From NCBI RefSeq assembly GCF_029263155.1, contig NZ_JAJCYB010000044.1, positions 62,001 to 126,000 on the forward strand: a stretch of DNA of 64,000 bases. The letters are read 5' to 3'. Shown piece after piece: positions 19,515 through 28,549 of this stretch. Each line of letters opens with the position of its first letter. The stretch's first letter is position 1. Position numbers and translations under genes: made by a program. The notes below the pieces were generated by a model. The model ran no database searches. It saw only the letters and a program-made list of their open reading frames with translations, and was not told where the DNA came from. The DNA comes from Pseudonocardia sp. GTDB lineage: Bacteria; Actinomycetota; Actinomycetes; Mycobacteriales; Pseudonocardiaceae.

Positions 19515-20669
19515 TCACCGGCCGAACGAGTCGCGCAGCCGCCCGAACAGGCCGTGGCCGTTGCGGCCCGCCCCGACACCGGGCTGCTCCTCCCCGCGCA
19601 GCGCGGCGAGCTGGCGCAGGAGCTCGGTCTGTTCCTTGGTCAGGCCGGTGGGCGTGGTGACCTCGACGTGCACCATGAGGTCGCCGTAGCCGTCGACGCG
19701 ACCCGTGGACCGCAGCCGGGGCATGCCCTTGCCGCGCAGCGTGCGCACCGCGCCGGTCTGGGTGCCGGCCTCGATGGTGATGTCCTCGGTGCCGTCGAGG
19801 GTGGGCAGCGGCAGGGAGGTGCCGAGCGCGGCGGCCGTCATCGGGAGCTTGACCGTGCAGTGCAGGTCGGCGCCGTCACGGGTGAACAGCTCGTGCGGCT
19901 CCTCCTCGACCTCGACGTAGAGGTCGCCCGCCGGGCCGCCGCCGGAGCCGACCTCGCCCTGGTTGGCCAGCCGCACGCGCATGCCGTCGGCCACGCCGGG
20001 CGGGATCCGCACGCCGACGGTGCGCCGCGAGCGCACGCGCCCGTCGCCGCCGCACTGGTGGCAGGGGTCGGGGATGACCTCGCCGAACCCGCGGCAGTTG
20101 GGGCACACGCGCGAGGTGACGACCTGCCCGAGGAACGAGCGCTGCACGCTCTGCACCTCGCCGCGGCCCGCGCAGATGTCGCACATCGTGGGCGTGCTGC
20201 CCGGCGCGCAGCCCGAGCCGGTGCACTCGGTGCAGAGCACGGCGGTGTCGACGGCCAGGTCGCGGGTGATGCCGGTGGAGCACTCCTCCAGCGTGAGCCG
20301 CATCCGGATCAGCGCGTCGGCGCCGGGCTGCACGCGGCTGCGCGGCCCCCGCCCCCGGCCGCCGCCACCGGTGCCGCCGAAGAACGCGTCCATGATGTCG
20401 CCGAAGCCGAACGCGCCGAAGTCGCCCGCACCGCCGCCTCCCCCGCCGCCGTTGCCCAGCGGGTCTCCGCCGAGGTCGACGATCCGGCGCTTCTCGGGGT
20501 CGGAGAGGACCTCGTACGCCGCGGTCACCTCGGCGAAGCGTTCCTGCGCCGCCGGGTCGGGGTTGATGTCGGGGTGCAGCTCACGAGCGAGCCTGCGGTA
20601 GGCCCGCTTGATCTCGTCGGTGCCGGCGTCGCTCGCGACACCCAGGCTTCCGTAGTAGTCCCGTGCCAC
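19515..20669 (-). CDS. dnaJ: Chaperone DnaJ (second actinobacterial paralogue type)
   Basis: The 384-residue co-chaperone stimulates DnaK ATPase. It has an N-terminal J domain with the HPD tripeptide in [10 protein letters not shown], a Gly-rich linker ([20 protein letters not shown]), four CxxCxGxG-type zinc repeats ([36 protein letters not shown]) and the C-terminal substrate-binding domains. The start is GTG 20669. It follows hrcA by about 58 bases; a short inverted repeat, CTCGGGTTCCCGAG (20701-20714), lies in that gap. Confidence 0.96.
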   Translation of the reverse strand: MARDYYGSLGVASDAGTDEIKRAYRRLARELHPDINPDPAAQERFAEVTAAYEVLSDPEKRRIVDLGGDPLGNGGGGGGGAGDFGAFGFGDIMDAFFGGTGGGGRGRGPRSRVQPGADALIRMRLTLEECSTGITRDLAVDTAVLCTECTGSGCAPGSTPTMCDICAGRGEVQSVQRSFLGQVVTSRVCPNCRGFGEVIPDPCHQCGGDGRVRSRRTVGVRIPPGVADGMRVRLANQGEVGSGGGPAGDLYVEVEEEPHELFTRDGADLHCTVKLPMTAAALGTSLPLPTLDGTEDITIEAGTQTGAVRTLRGKGMPRLRSTGRVDGYGDLMVHVEVTTPTGLTKEQTELLRQLAALRGEEQPGVGAGRNGHGLFGRLRDSFGR

Positions 20670-20727
20670 GGTTGGGGGCAGTCCTCACTCGATCGTCGAA
20701 CTCGGGTTCCCGAGCTTCTGCGTTGAC

Positions 20728-21747
20728 TCAGCGTCCGGCCAGGATCTCACCCACGTATCGGGCGACGGCATGCACCGCCGCGATGCTGCCCGGATAGTCC
20801 ATCCGGGTGGGCCCGACCACACCCATTCCGCCCAGCACGGTGTCGGCGCCGTAGCCGATGGACAGCACCGAGGTGTCGCGCATCTCCTCGGCCTCGTTCT
20901 CCTCGCCGATGCGCACGGTGACGGTGCCCGGGTCCTGCGCCGCCGCCAGCAGCTTGAGCACGACGACCTGCTCCTCCAGCGCCTCCAGCACGGTGCGCAG
21001 CGATCCGGGGAAGTCGGCGACGTTGCGGGTGAGGTTGCCGGTGCCGCCGAGCACGAGCCGCTCCTCGGGATGCTCCACGAGGGTCTCGATGAGGACGGTG
21101 GCCACCACGGTGACGACCTCGCGCAGCTCCGCCGGTGCCGCACCGGGCAGTTCGGCGACCGCCGCCGACGCCGCGGCGAGCGGTCGCCCGGTCAGCGCCC
21201 CGCCGAGCAGGCCCCGCACCGCCGCCACGTCGTCGTCGTCGAGGACCTGGCCGAGGTCGACGACCCGCTGGTCGACCCGGCCGGAGTCGGTGATCAGCAC
21301 GAGCATCAGCCGGGCCGGGGTGAGCGCCACGACCTCGCAGTGGCGCACCGTGGACCGGGTGAGGGTGGGGTACTGGACGATCGCCACCTGCCGGGTGAGC
21401 TGCGCGAGCAGCCGCACGCTGCGACGCATGACGTCGTCGAGGTCCACGGCGCCGTCGAGGAAGGCGGTGACGGCCCGCTTCTCGGCCGCCGACAGGGGTT
21501 TGACCTGCACCAATTGGTCGACGAACATCCGGTAGCCCTTGTCGGTGGGCACCCGGCCCGCGCTGGTGTGCGGCTGGGCGATCAGGCCGTCCTCCTCCAG
21601 CACGGCCATGTCGTTGCGGACCGTGGCGCTGGAGACGCCGAGGTTGTGCCGGTCCACGATCATCTTCGACCCGACGGGCTCGTGCGTGGACACGTAGTCG
21701 GCGACGATGGCCCGCAGGACGGCGAACCTCCGCTCGTCGGCATTCAT
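20728..21747 (-). CDS. hrcA: Heat-inducible transcription repressor HrcA
   Basis: HrcA is the CIRCE-binding repressor of class I heat-shock genes. The 339-residue protein has the N-terminal winged helix ([37 protein letters not shown]) and the GAF-like dimer and inserted domains that complete the family. It starts with ATG at 21745-21747 and heads the hrcA-dnaJ-rsmE operon. I found no CIRCE-like TTAGCACTC/GAGTGCTAA repeat in the 41 bases between it and the divergent ASCH-type gene, so autoregulation through a nearby CIRCE is not supported here. Confidence 0.95.
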   Translation of the reverse strand: MNADERRFAVLRAIVADYVSTHEPVGSKMIVDRHNLGVSSATVRNDMAVLEEDGLIAQPHTSAGRVPTDKGYRMFVDQLVQVKPLSAAEKRAVTAFLDGAVDLDDVMRRSVRLLAQLTRQVAIVQYPTLTRSTVRHCEVVALTPARLMLVLITDSGRVDQRVVDLGQVLDDDDVAAVRGLLGGALTGRPLAAASAAVAELPGAAPAELREVVTVVATVLIETLVEHPEERLVLGGTGNLTRNVADFPGSLRTVLEALEEQVVVLKLLAAAQDPGTVTVRIGEENEAEEMRDTSVLSIGYGADTVLGGMGVVGPTRMDYPGSIAAVHAVARYVGEILAGR

Positions 21748-21788
21748 GGCGCACCTCCCCGGAACTCCACGCCAGTCTACGGGGCAGG

Positions 21789-22373
21789 ATGTCGGGCGTG
21801 CTGATCCGCAGACCGGTGCTGGAGGCGATCGCGGCGGGCGAGATCACGGCGCTGTTCCGCCGCTGGGACCGGCCGCGGGTGCGGGTGGGCGGCACCCGGC
21901 GGACCTCCGTCGGTGTGCTGGAGGTGCTCGCCGTGGAGCCGGTGGCCGCGTCCCGGCTCACCGCGGCCGACGCCCGTTCCGCCGGCTTCCCGACCGTCGC
22001 GGCGCTGCGCGCGGCGCAGACCGGCAGCGGGCGGCTCTACCGGATCACGGTGCGCCTCGCAGGCGAGGACCCGCGGATCGCGCTGCGCTCCCGCTCCGAC
22101 CTGACCGCCGACGACCGGGCCGGCATCGCCGCCCGGCTGGCCCGGCTCGACGCGGCGTCGCGCACCGGGCCGTGGACGGGGACCGTGCTCGCCCTGATCG
22201 CGGCCAACGAGGGCGTCCGCGCCCCCGACCTCGCGCAGCGGCTGGGCCGGGAGACGCTTCCGTTCAAGCGCGACGTCCGCAAGCTCAAGGAGCTGGGCCT
22301 GACCGAGAGCCTGGAGGTGGGCTACCGGATCTCGCCGCGGGGCCGGGCCTGGCTGGCCGGCGTCCCGGGCTGA
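21789..22373 (+). CDS. Conserved protein: ASCH-like N-terminus plus winged-helix C-terminus
   Basis: The 194-residue protein is not a well-characterised family. Residues about 1-110 resemble the ASCH/PUA-like fold ([42 protein letters not shown]), which binds RNA or modified nucleotides. Residues about 130-190 look like a helix-turn-helix domain ([42 protein letters not shown]). Such a pairing suggests a nucleic-acid-binding role. It is transcribed divergently from hrcA and converges on a TetR gene 4 bases away. Confidence 0.7.
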   Translation: MSGVLIRRPVLEAIAAGEITALFRRWDRPRVRVGGTRRTSVGVLEVLAVEPVAASRLTAADARSAGFPTVAALRAAQTGSGRLYRITVRLAGEDPRIALRSRSDLTADDRAGIAARLARLDAASRTGPWTGTVLALIAANEGVRAPDLAQRLGRETLPFKRDVRKLKELGLTESLEVGYRISPRGRAWLAGVPG

Positions 22374-22377
22374 GGCG

Positions 22378-23028
22378 TCACGGGTCGAGCAGCACCCGCT
22401 TCCACGCGTCCGCGAGGAACGCGCCGTAGCGCTCGGGTGTCCAGCCGCGCTGGTGCACCAGCAGTGCGTAGAAGTCGGCGGCGTTCATGCTCCAGACGAT
22501 GTCGGCGACGTCGGTGTCGGACAGGTCGGCGCGCAGCTCGCCGGTGGTCCGCAGGTCCTGCGCGAACAGACCCATGTTCGCGGCCCGCCGCTCGGTGATC
22601 TCGGCGTGCAGGGCGGCGCAGGCCGGGTCGCGGGCAGCGGCGTCGCGCAGGGCCAGGAACACCGGAGCCGTCCGAGGCCCCATCCCGGCCAGCGCGGCGG
22701 CGTAGAGATCGATCTTCTCGCCCGCCGAGGGCGCGGCCCGAAGCGCCCGTACGTAGTCGCGTTCCTCGGCGGGGACCGCCTGGTCGGTGCCGGAGATCGC
22801 GGTCTCCACCAGCTCGCGCAGCACCACCGGCTTGCGGCCGACCAGTGCGTAGACCGTGTCGACGGCGACCCCGGCGCGCTCGGCCAGCTGCGCCACCGTG
22901 GTGGCCGCATAGCCCCGGGTCGTGAAGAGCTCACGGGCGGCGTCGAGCACCGCGCGACGGGTGGCAGCGGTCTGCTCGGCGCGCCGCGGGGCGTGGTAGG
23001 GCCTGCGGGCCTTGACGTCGTCAGCCAT
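22378..23028 (-). CDS. TetR/AcrR-family transcriptional regulator
   Basis: The 216-residue protein has a typical N-terminal TetR helix-turn-helix (RRAVLDAARELFTTRGYAATTVAQLAERAGVAVDTVYALVG, residues about 22-65) and a divergent C-terminal ligand domain. It is transcribed away from the small monooxygenase-like gene at 23088, and the 59-base gap carries a near-perfect 19-bp palindrome, so it most likely represses itself and that gene. The ligand is unknown. Confidence 0.92.
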   Translation of the reverse strand: MADDVKARRPYHAPRRAEQTAATRRAVLDAARELFTTRGYAATTVAQLAERAGVAVDTVYALVGRKPVVLRELVETAISGTDQAVPAEERDYVRALRAAPSAGEKIDLYAAALAGMGPRTAPVFLALRDAAARDPACAALHAEITERRAANMGLFAQDLRTTGELRADLSDTDVADIVWSMNAADFYALLVHQRGWTPERYGAFLADAWKRVLLDP

Positions 23029-23059
23029 CGGGTCCTACCTTAGCCTAATTCATCCGAAG

Positions 23060-23078
23060 CCAGTTCGGACCAAACTGG
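23060..23078. promoter_or_regulatory. Candidate TetR operator
   Basis: The 19-bp site reads CCAGTTCGG-A-CCAAACTGG, with half-sites matching at 8 of 9 positions about a central A. It lies between the divergent tetR and the 101-residue gene and touches the GGGGAG ribosome site of the latter. The length and symmetry are typical of TetR operators; binding is inferred. Confidence 0.65.
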
Positions 23079-23087
23079 GGAGCCACC

Positions 23088-23393
23088 GTGGTGTACGCGT
23101 ACACGCAGGACGTCCCGATCGACGCCGCCCTCTACCAGCGGATCCTCGACGAGCTCGGCCCGGAGCCGTTGGCGGGGTCGCTGCTGCACCTGTGCGTGCG
23201 CCGCCCGGACGGCGGCCTGCGCTACATCGACGTGTGGGAGTCCGAGCAGGCCTGTGCGCGAGCGTTCGACGAACGCATCCACCCGGCGGTGGACCGTGCG
23301 TTCGGTGGGGTCCGGCCCGACGGCGAGCCGGTCGTCGAGCATCTCGAGGTGCTCGACGCGAGCGGGGCACTCACCCTCGCCGGCCGCCGGTAG
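23088..23393 (+). CDS. Small dimeric alpha-beta-barrel protein (ABM-like), TetR-linked
   Basis: This 101-residue protein (pattern VYAYTQDVPIDAALYQRILDEL, then DVWESEQACARAFDERIHPAVDRAF) looks like a ferredoxin-like antibiotic-biosynthesis-monooxygenase/quinol-monooxygenase fold. Similar proteins are annotated only as hypothetical, so an enzymatic role is not claimed. The start is GTG 23088 with a GGGGAG site just upstream. It is the only gene sharing the intergenic region with tetR and so the likely regulated target. Confidence 0.65.
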   Translation: MVYAYTQDVPIDAALYQRILDELGPEPLAGSLLHLCVRRPDGGLRYIDVWESEQACARAFDERIHPAVDRAFGGVRPDGEPVVEHLEVLDASGALTLAGRR

Positions 23394-23409
23394 CGCCACG
23401 CTGCCGGAG

Positions 23410-24552
23410 TCAGACCGGGGCCGCGGCGAGCAGTGCGTGCACCACGCCGTCGGCCAGCAGGCGGCCACGCCGGGTGAGGACCGCGCGGTCCGCGTCGAGG
23501 CGCAGGAGCCCGTCTCCCGCGGCCCGCAGGGCGGCGGCGTGCCCGCCGGCGTCGAGCAGGCCGAGCGGGAGACCCTCGGCCAGGCGAAGGCGCAGCATCA
23601 CCCGCTCGGTGTGCCGCTCGGCCTCGGTGAGCTGCTCGCGTCCCGCCTCCGGGGACCCCCCCGCGACCAGCGCGGCGGCGTAGCGGGCCGGGTGCTTGAC
23701 GTTCCACCAGCGCGCCCCGGCCAGGTGCGAGTGGGCGCCGGGGCCCAGCCCCCACCAGTCCCCGTCGAGCCAGTAGCCCAGGTTGTGCCGGCACGTCGCC
23801 GCGGCGTCGAGCGCCCAGTTGGACACCTCGTACCAGCCCAGACCGGCCGCGGTGAGCCGGTCGTCGATCATCTCGTAGCGGGCGGCCGCGACGTCGTCGT
23901 CGGGGGCAGGGAGCTCCCCGCGAGCCACCCGGCGGGCCAGCGCCGTGCCGTCCTCGACGATCAGCGCGTAGGCCGACACGTGGTCCACCCCCGCGTCGAG
24001 GACCGCGTCGAGCGACGCGGCCAGGTCGGCGTCGGTCTCGCCGGGGGTCGCGTAGATCAGATCCAGGTTGACGTGCGTGAGCCCCGCGGCACGGGCCTCC
24101 CGGGCGGCGGCGACGGCGCGACCCGGGGTGTGCCGCCGGTCGAGCACCCGCAGCACGTGCGGCGCGGCCGACTGCATCCCCAGCGATACGCGCGTGAACC
24201 CCGCCGCCACCAGCCCGGCGAAGAACTCCGGCGAGGTCGACTCGGGGTTGGACTCCGTGGTCACCTCCGCGCCCGGGGCCAGCCCGAACGTCTCCCGCAC
24301 CGCCCCGAGCACGACGCCGAGCCGCTCGGCGCCCAGCAACGACGGCGTGCCACCCCCGACGAACACCGTGTCGACCGGCCGCTCCCCCACCACGGCGACG
24401 GCGTGGTCCAGCTCGCGGCGGACGGCGTCGAGCCAGCCGTCGGGGCTCGCGCCCGAGCCGTCGAGCTCGGAGGCGGTGTAGGTGTTGAAGTCGCAGTAGC
24501 CGCACCGGGACGCACAGAACGGCACATGCACGTAGATCCCGAACGGTGGCAC
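23410..24552 (-). CDS. hemW: HemW, radical SAM heme chaperone
   Basis: The 380-residue protein is a radical SAM enzyme of the HemN/HemW group. The cluster motif is C13-x3-C17-x2-C20 (CASRCGYCDF). The fourth Cys that follows in true coproporphyrinogen dehydrogenase HemN is absent, which supports HemW, a protein that binds heme and delivers it to client enzymes. Other conserved blocks are FVGGGTPSLL and TTESNPES. Start GTG 24552. In many actinobacteria hemW sits between lepA and hrcA; here lepA is 31 kb away. Confidence 0.92.
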   Translation of the reverse strand: MPPFGIYVHVPFCASRCGYCDFNTYTASELDGSGASPDGWLDAVRRELDHAVAVVGERPVDTVFVGGGTPSLLGAERLGVVLGAVRETFGLAPGAEVTTESNPESTSPEFFAGLVAAGFTRVSLGMQSAAPHVLRVLDRRHTPGRAVAAAREARAAGLTHVNLDLIYATPGETDADLAASLDAVLDAGVDHVSAYALIVEDGTALARRVARGELPAPDDDVAAARYEMIDDRLTAAGLGWYEVSNWALDAAATCRHNLGYWLDGDWWGLGPGAHSHLAGARWWNVKHPARYAAALVAGGSPEAGREQLTEAERHTERVMLRLRLAEGLPLGLLDAGGHAAALRAAGDGLLRLDADRAVLTRRGRLLADGVVHALLAAAPV

Positions 24553-24574
24553 GCCGTCGAGTCTGCCAGGCCGG

Positions 24575-25237
24575 TCAGCGGGCCCGGTCGCGCCGCCGCG
24601 CCGACCCGGCAGCCGACGGGAACGGGAGCGCGGCCCGCGGTGTCGCCCCGTGCCGCAGGCCGCGCCACAGGTCCGGACGCCGCCGCTCGACCGCCGGACC
24701 GACCTCGGGCCGGCGCGTCCAGCCCTCGTTCAGCCGCACCATCCACCGGACGGGCCGACCGTCGCCCGCCGGCACCGGTACCCCCAGCTCGGGATGGCGG
24801 CGCACCGCCGCGTCGGACGCCGGCACCAGCTCCAGCCACGGCGGGACACGGTGCATCACCCTGCGGAACAGGGTGGGCTTGCCCAGCATCTCGCGCCGCG
24901 CCCGCGCCTCGTCGAGCAGCACGCCGATCTCGGCCAGGTCCTCCCAGCGCAGGGCGGTGTACTGTGCTCCGCTGCCCCGCAACAGGCGCAGGCCGCGGTC
25001 GTCGACCTCCAGCCACCGCAGCCGGGAGCGCGCGGTCGCGGGCAGCGCGATCCACGGGAAGGCGAACAGCGCCGCGACCAGCCCGGCCGCCACCCGCGTC
25101 CACCACGGCTGCGCCGGGTCGAGCACCGCCACCGTGAGGATGTAGACGCAGAACCAGCCGCTGAGCGCGACCCCGAGGCCGAGCAGCAGCCAGTGGGCGG
25201 GGCCGTTGGCGATCAGTCGCACGCGGGTCGGAGTCAC
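24575..25237 (-). CDS. Membrane protein of unknown function, two N-terminal helices
   Basis: The 220-residue product starts with two hydrophobic helices (about residues 15-38, WLLLGLGVALSGWFCVYIL, and 47-67, AAGLVAALFAFPWIALP). A soluble part with a PH-like sequence (LRWLEVDDRGLRLLRG, ALRWEDLAEIGVLLDE) and a basic tail follow. I do not recognise a characterised family. It is upstream of hemW on the same strand with 22 bases between, so they may be co-transcribed. Start GTG 25237. Confidence 0.7.
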   Translation of the reverse strand: MTPTRVRLIANGPAHWLLLGLGVALSGWFCVYILTVAVLDPAQPWWTRVAAGLVAALFAFPWIALPATARSRLRWLEVDDRGLRLLRGSGAQYTALRWEDLAEIGVLLDEARARREMLGKPTLFRRVMHRVPPWLELVPASDAAVRRHPELGVPVPAGDGRPVRWMVRLNEGWTRRPEVGPAVERRRPDLWRGLRHGATPRAALPFPSAAGSARRRDRAR

Positions 25238-25324
25238 GCCGGAGACGCTACGACGGCGGGTGGGTTCGGCGTGGCGGTTCCGCGGAATCCGCCGATCCGG
25301 GCAGCCGCCGGGTGCGCTGCGCCG

Positions 25325-26275
25325 TCAGCCGGGCCGGGTCGCCCGCCACTCCCGCGGCGACATCCCGTGGGCGGTACGGAACGCCCGGCTGAACGTCGCG
25401 GCGTCGGTGAACCCCCAGCGCCGCGAGATCTCGGTGATGGAGCGGCCGTCGGAGCGCGGGTCGCGCAGGTCGCGGCGGCAGCGGTCCAGGCGCATCCGCT
25501 GGATCTGCTGCGCCACGGAGCCGCCGCGGTGGGCGAACAGCCGGTGCAGGTGCCGGGTGGAGACGAAGTGCGCGGCGGCGATGCCGGTGGGACCGAGATC
25601 GGGGTCGCCCAGGTGCTCGGCGATGTGGGCGTCGATCCGGCGGAGCAGGTCGTCGGCGGCGCGGGTCGGCGCAGCCGGGCGCACCTGCTCGCCCGCGACG
25701 GTGGTGACGAGTTCGGCCACCTCGTCGGCCAGCCGCACCGCACCGCCCGCGGAGAGCTCCGGCGGGGCCGCGACCAGCTCGCGCAGCATCCGGCCGACGA
25801 TCGCGCCGAGACCGTCGCGTCCGGACAGCGCGCGGGCCGTGAGCTGCTGCGACGCCGTGTCGGCCAGAGCGATGCCGGCCCGGGGCCAGGTGAACACCAG
25901 CAGCTCCCAGTCGCCGCGGAAGCCCCAGTGGAACGGCCGGTCGGTCTCGTAGACGGCGAAGTCGCCGGGCCGCAGCACCGCCTCGCGACCGTCCTGGGCG
26001 ACCCGGGCCGCGCCGGAGGCGATCAGGCCGACCTGCAGGTAGGCGTCGTCGTCGCGGCGGGCCAGCCCCGGGGTGCGGCTGCAGCCCTGCGGGCCGGAGA
26101 CGACCGACGCGACGTTGAGGTGCCCCAGCTCGCTGCACCGGACCGACCCGGCGAACGTGTCGCGCCGGTCGGCGTGGATGTCCAGCGCGACGAAGTGGTC
26201 GCGGATCAGGTCGCGCCAGACGTCCAGACGATCGGTGGTGGTGGGGCGATCGGTGGTGGTGGGTGGTGGGCCCAT
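25325..26275 (-). CDS. AraC-family transcriptional regulator
   Basis: The 316-residue protein has an N-terminal cupin-type sensing domain (AraC-binding-like-2 pattern, VAQDGREAVLRPGDFAVYETDRPFHW) and a C-terminal double helix-turn-helix with the family signature ITEISRRWGFTDAATFSRAFRTAHGMSPREWR. The N-terminus has a repeated TTTDR segment from a short DNA duplication. It is divergent from the molybdopterin oxidoreductase operon across 144 bases that contain a perfect direct repeat, so it probably activates that operon in response to an unknown small molecule. Confidence 0.9.
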   Translation of the reverse strand: MGPPPTTTDRPTTTDRLDVWRDLIRDHFVALDIHADRRDTFAGSVRCSELGHLNVASVVSGPQGCSRTPGLARRDDDAYLQVGLIASGAARVAQDGREAVLRPGDFAVYETDRPFHWGFRGDWELLVFTWPRAGIALADTASQQLTARALSGRDGLGAIVGRMLRELVAAPPELSAGGAVRLADEVAELVTTVAGEQVRPAAPTRAADDLLRRIDAHIAEHLGDPDLGPTGIAAAHFVSTRHLHRLFAHRGGSVAQQIQRMRLDRCRRDLRDPRSDGRSITEISRRWGFTDAATFSRAFRTAHGMSPREWRATRPG

Positions 26276-26348
26276 GTGCGCCTCGGAGGTTCGGGGTGTC
26301 CTTCGACACTAGGAAGGGTCCCCACGCCCGTCAACGGCCGGGCCGATG

Positions 26349-26382
26349 TGTCACGCAGCGACAACACGTCTGTCACGCAGCG
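26349..26382. promoter_or_regulatory. Candidate AraC-type operator: 12-bp direct repeat, 22-bp period
   Basis: TGTCACGCAGCG occurs at 26349-26360 and again at 26371-26382, and the match continues as xCAA after each copy. The period of 22 bp is two helical turns, the geometry of AraC-type direct-repeat sites. It lies 37 bases before the ATG of the molybdopterin oxidoreductase and is absent elsewhere in the intergenic region. Confidence 0.65.
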
Positions 26383-26419
26383 CCAAGACGGCGGCTCCCG
26401 GCACCCGCAGGATGCAGCG

Positions 26420-28549
26420 ATGACCGCGATCGAGGATCTCCCCCTCACCGACGTCACCACCACCGTGCGCGCCGCCTGCCCGCACGACTGCCCGGACACC
26501 TGCGCGATGCTGGTGACCGTGGCCGACGGGAAGGCCACCGGCGTACGCGGCGACCCCGACCACCCGTTCACCCGCGGCGGCCTGTGCGTCAAGGTCAACA
26601 ACTACCCCGAGAAGACGTACAGCCCCGACCGGGTGCTGCACCCGCTGCGCCGCACCGGACCCAAGGGCAGCGGCCGGTTCGAGCAGATCACCTGGGACGA
26701 GGCGCTGTCCGAGATCGCCACGCGCTTCCGCGCGACGATCGACTCCCACGGCCCCGAGTCGGTCATGCCGGTGAGCTACCTGGGCACCCAGGGGATCCTC
26801 AACGGCCTGTCGGTCGGCGACCCGTTCTTCCACCGCCTCGGCGCCACGGTCACCGAGCGCACCTACTGCGACTCCGGCTCCTGCACCGCCTACTCGATGA
26901 CGATCGGCGCCACCGCGGGGGTGGACCCGGAGAGCCTCGTGCACTCCCGCTACATCATCATCTGGGCCTGCAACATGATCTCCACGAACCTGCACCTGTG
27001 GCCGTTCGTGGCCGAGGCGCAGAAGCGCGGCGCGAAGGTCGTGGTGATCGACCCGATGCGCCACCGCACCGCCAAGGCCGCCGACTGGCACATCCCGATC
27101 CGCCCGGGCACCGACGGCGCGCTCGCGCTGGCGATGATGCACGTGATCATCACCGAGGGCCTGACCGACGAGGCGTACGTCCGCGACCACACCGTCGGCT
27201 ACGACGAGCTCGTCGAGCGGGTGGCCGAGCACACGCCGGAGTGGGCGTCGGAGGAGACCGGGATCCCGGCCGAGGACATCCGCACGCTGGCGCGGGAGTA
27301 CGCGGCCTCGTCGCCGTCGCTGATCCGGATCGGGGTCGCGATCGAGCGGCACGCCGGCGGCGGCCAGACCGTCCGCGCGATCTCCTGCCTGCCCTCGCTG
27401 GTCGGCGCCTGGCGGGAGGTCGGCGGCGGGCTGCTGCAGCTGCCGCTGTGGGCGCACCCGGTGAACTGGGGCGCGCTCATCCATCCCGAGCTGCAGCAGC
27501 CGGGCACCCGCGTGGTCAACCAGTTCCTGCTCGGCCGGGCGCTGACCGGGGAGATGGAGCTCGACCCGCCGGTCAACGCGCTGATGGTCTACAACTCCAA
27601 CCCGCTCGTGGTCTGCCCCGAGCAGGACAAGATGGCCGCGGGGCTCGCGCGGGAGGACCTGTTCACCGTGGTCAGCGACCACGTGCTGACCGACACCGCG
27701 CGCTACGCCGACATCGTGCTGCCCGCGACGACCCAGCTCGAACAGCACGACATCATGTTCAGCTGGGGCCACTTCTACGTCACGCTCAACACCCCGGCGG
27801 TGGCGCCGGAGGGCGAGGCCGTCTCCAACACGGAGCTGTTCCGCCGGCTGTCGACGGCGATGGGGTTCACCGACGAGTGCCTGCACCGCACGGACGAGGA
27901 GATCCTCGCCGAGTCCTACGACTGGTCGGCCCCGGCCATGCAGGGCATCACGCTGGAGTCGCTGCGCGAGACGGGCTGGGCGCGGCTGAACCTCCCGTCG
28001 CCCGACGAGTACGCCCCGCACGCCGAGGGCAACTTCCCGACGCCGTCGGGAAAGACGGAGTTCCGGTCCTCGATCGAGAACAACTTCGTGGTGCCGCTGT
28101 TCCGGCAGTTGTCGAACGACCACCAGCCCGGCAACCCGATCGACCCGGTGCCGCACTACATCGCACCGCGGGAGACCGCCGACACCGGCTACCGGCTGAA
28201 CCTGATCTCGCCCAAGTCGCACGCCTACGTCAACTCCAGCGCGGGCGACCAGGACAAGCAGAAGCGCGTGCAGGGCGAGCAGACGGTGATCCTGCACCCG
28301 GCGGACGCGCAGGAGCGGGGCATCGCACACGGGCAGTACGTGCGGGTGTTCAACGACCGCGGTCAGTTCGTCGCGCTCGCCGAGGTCAGCGAGGACATCG
28401 CGCCGGGCGTGGCGATGTCGCCGATGGGCACGTGGCGCAAGAACGCCAAGGACGACTCGACGGTCAACGCCGTCAACCCGTTCCGCTTCGCCGACCTGGG
28501 CAACGCGCCGACGTTCTCCGACACCCGCGTCGAGGTCGAGGTCGTCTGA
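26420..28549 (+). CDS. Molybdopterin-dependent oxidoreductase with N-terminal 4Fe-4S motif
   Basis: The 709-residue protein belongs to the bis-MGD (DMSO reductase) superfamily. C20-x3-C24-x3-C28-x27-C56 is the cluster site (ACPHDCPDTC, GGLCVK). The catalytic region has YCDSGSCTA around residues 149-157, where Cys or Ser could ligate Mo, then WACNMISTN and the C-terminal MGD-binding block LNLISPKSHAYVNSS. No twin-arginine signal is present, so it acts in the cytoplasm. Resemblance is to the polysulfide/thiosulfate reductase-like branch, but the substrate cannot be assigned. It is followed by an ATGA-coupled MoeA-like gene and probably controlled by the divergent AraC protein. Confidence 0.88.
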   Translation: MTAIEDLPLTDVTTTVRAACPHDCPDTCAMLVTVADGKATGVRGDPDHPFTRGGLCVKVNNYPEKTYSPDRVLHPLRRTGPKGSGRFEQITWDEALSEIATRFRATIDSHGPESVMPVSYLGTQGILNGLSVGDPFFHRLGATVTERTYCDSGSCTAYSMTIGATAGVDPESLVHSRYIIIWACNMISTNLHLWPFVAEAQKRGAKVVVIDPMRHRTAKAADWHIPIRPGTDGALALAMMHVIITEGLTDEAYVRDHTVGYDELVERVAEHTPEWASEETGIPAEDIRTLAREYAASSPSLIRIGVAIERHAGGGQTVRAISCLPSLVGAWREVGGGLLQLPLWAHPVNWGALIHPELQQPGTRVVNQFLLGRALTGEMELDPPVNALMVYNSNPLVVCPEQDKMAAGLAREDLFTVVSDHVLTDTARYADIVLPATTQLEQHDIMFSWGHFYVTLNTPAVAPEGEAVSNTELFRRLSTAMGFTDECLHRTDEEILAESYDWSAPAMQGITLESLRETGWARLNLPSPDEYAPHAEGNFPTPSGKTEFRSSIENNFVVPLFRQLSNDHQPGNPIDPVPHYIAPRETADTGYRLNLISPKSHAYVNSSAGDQDKQKRVQGEQTVILHPADAQERGIAHGQYVRVFNDRGQFVALAEVSEDIAPGVAMSPMGTWRKNAKDDSTVNAVNPFRFADLGNAPTFSDTRVEVEVV

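Noticed and set aside
21748-21788. CIRCE element before hrcA
   Set aside because: No TTAGCACTC-N9-GAGTGCTAA-like repeat is present in this gap.
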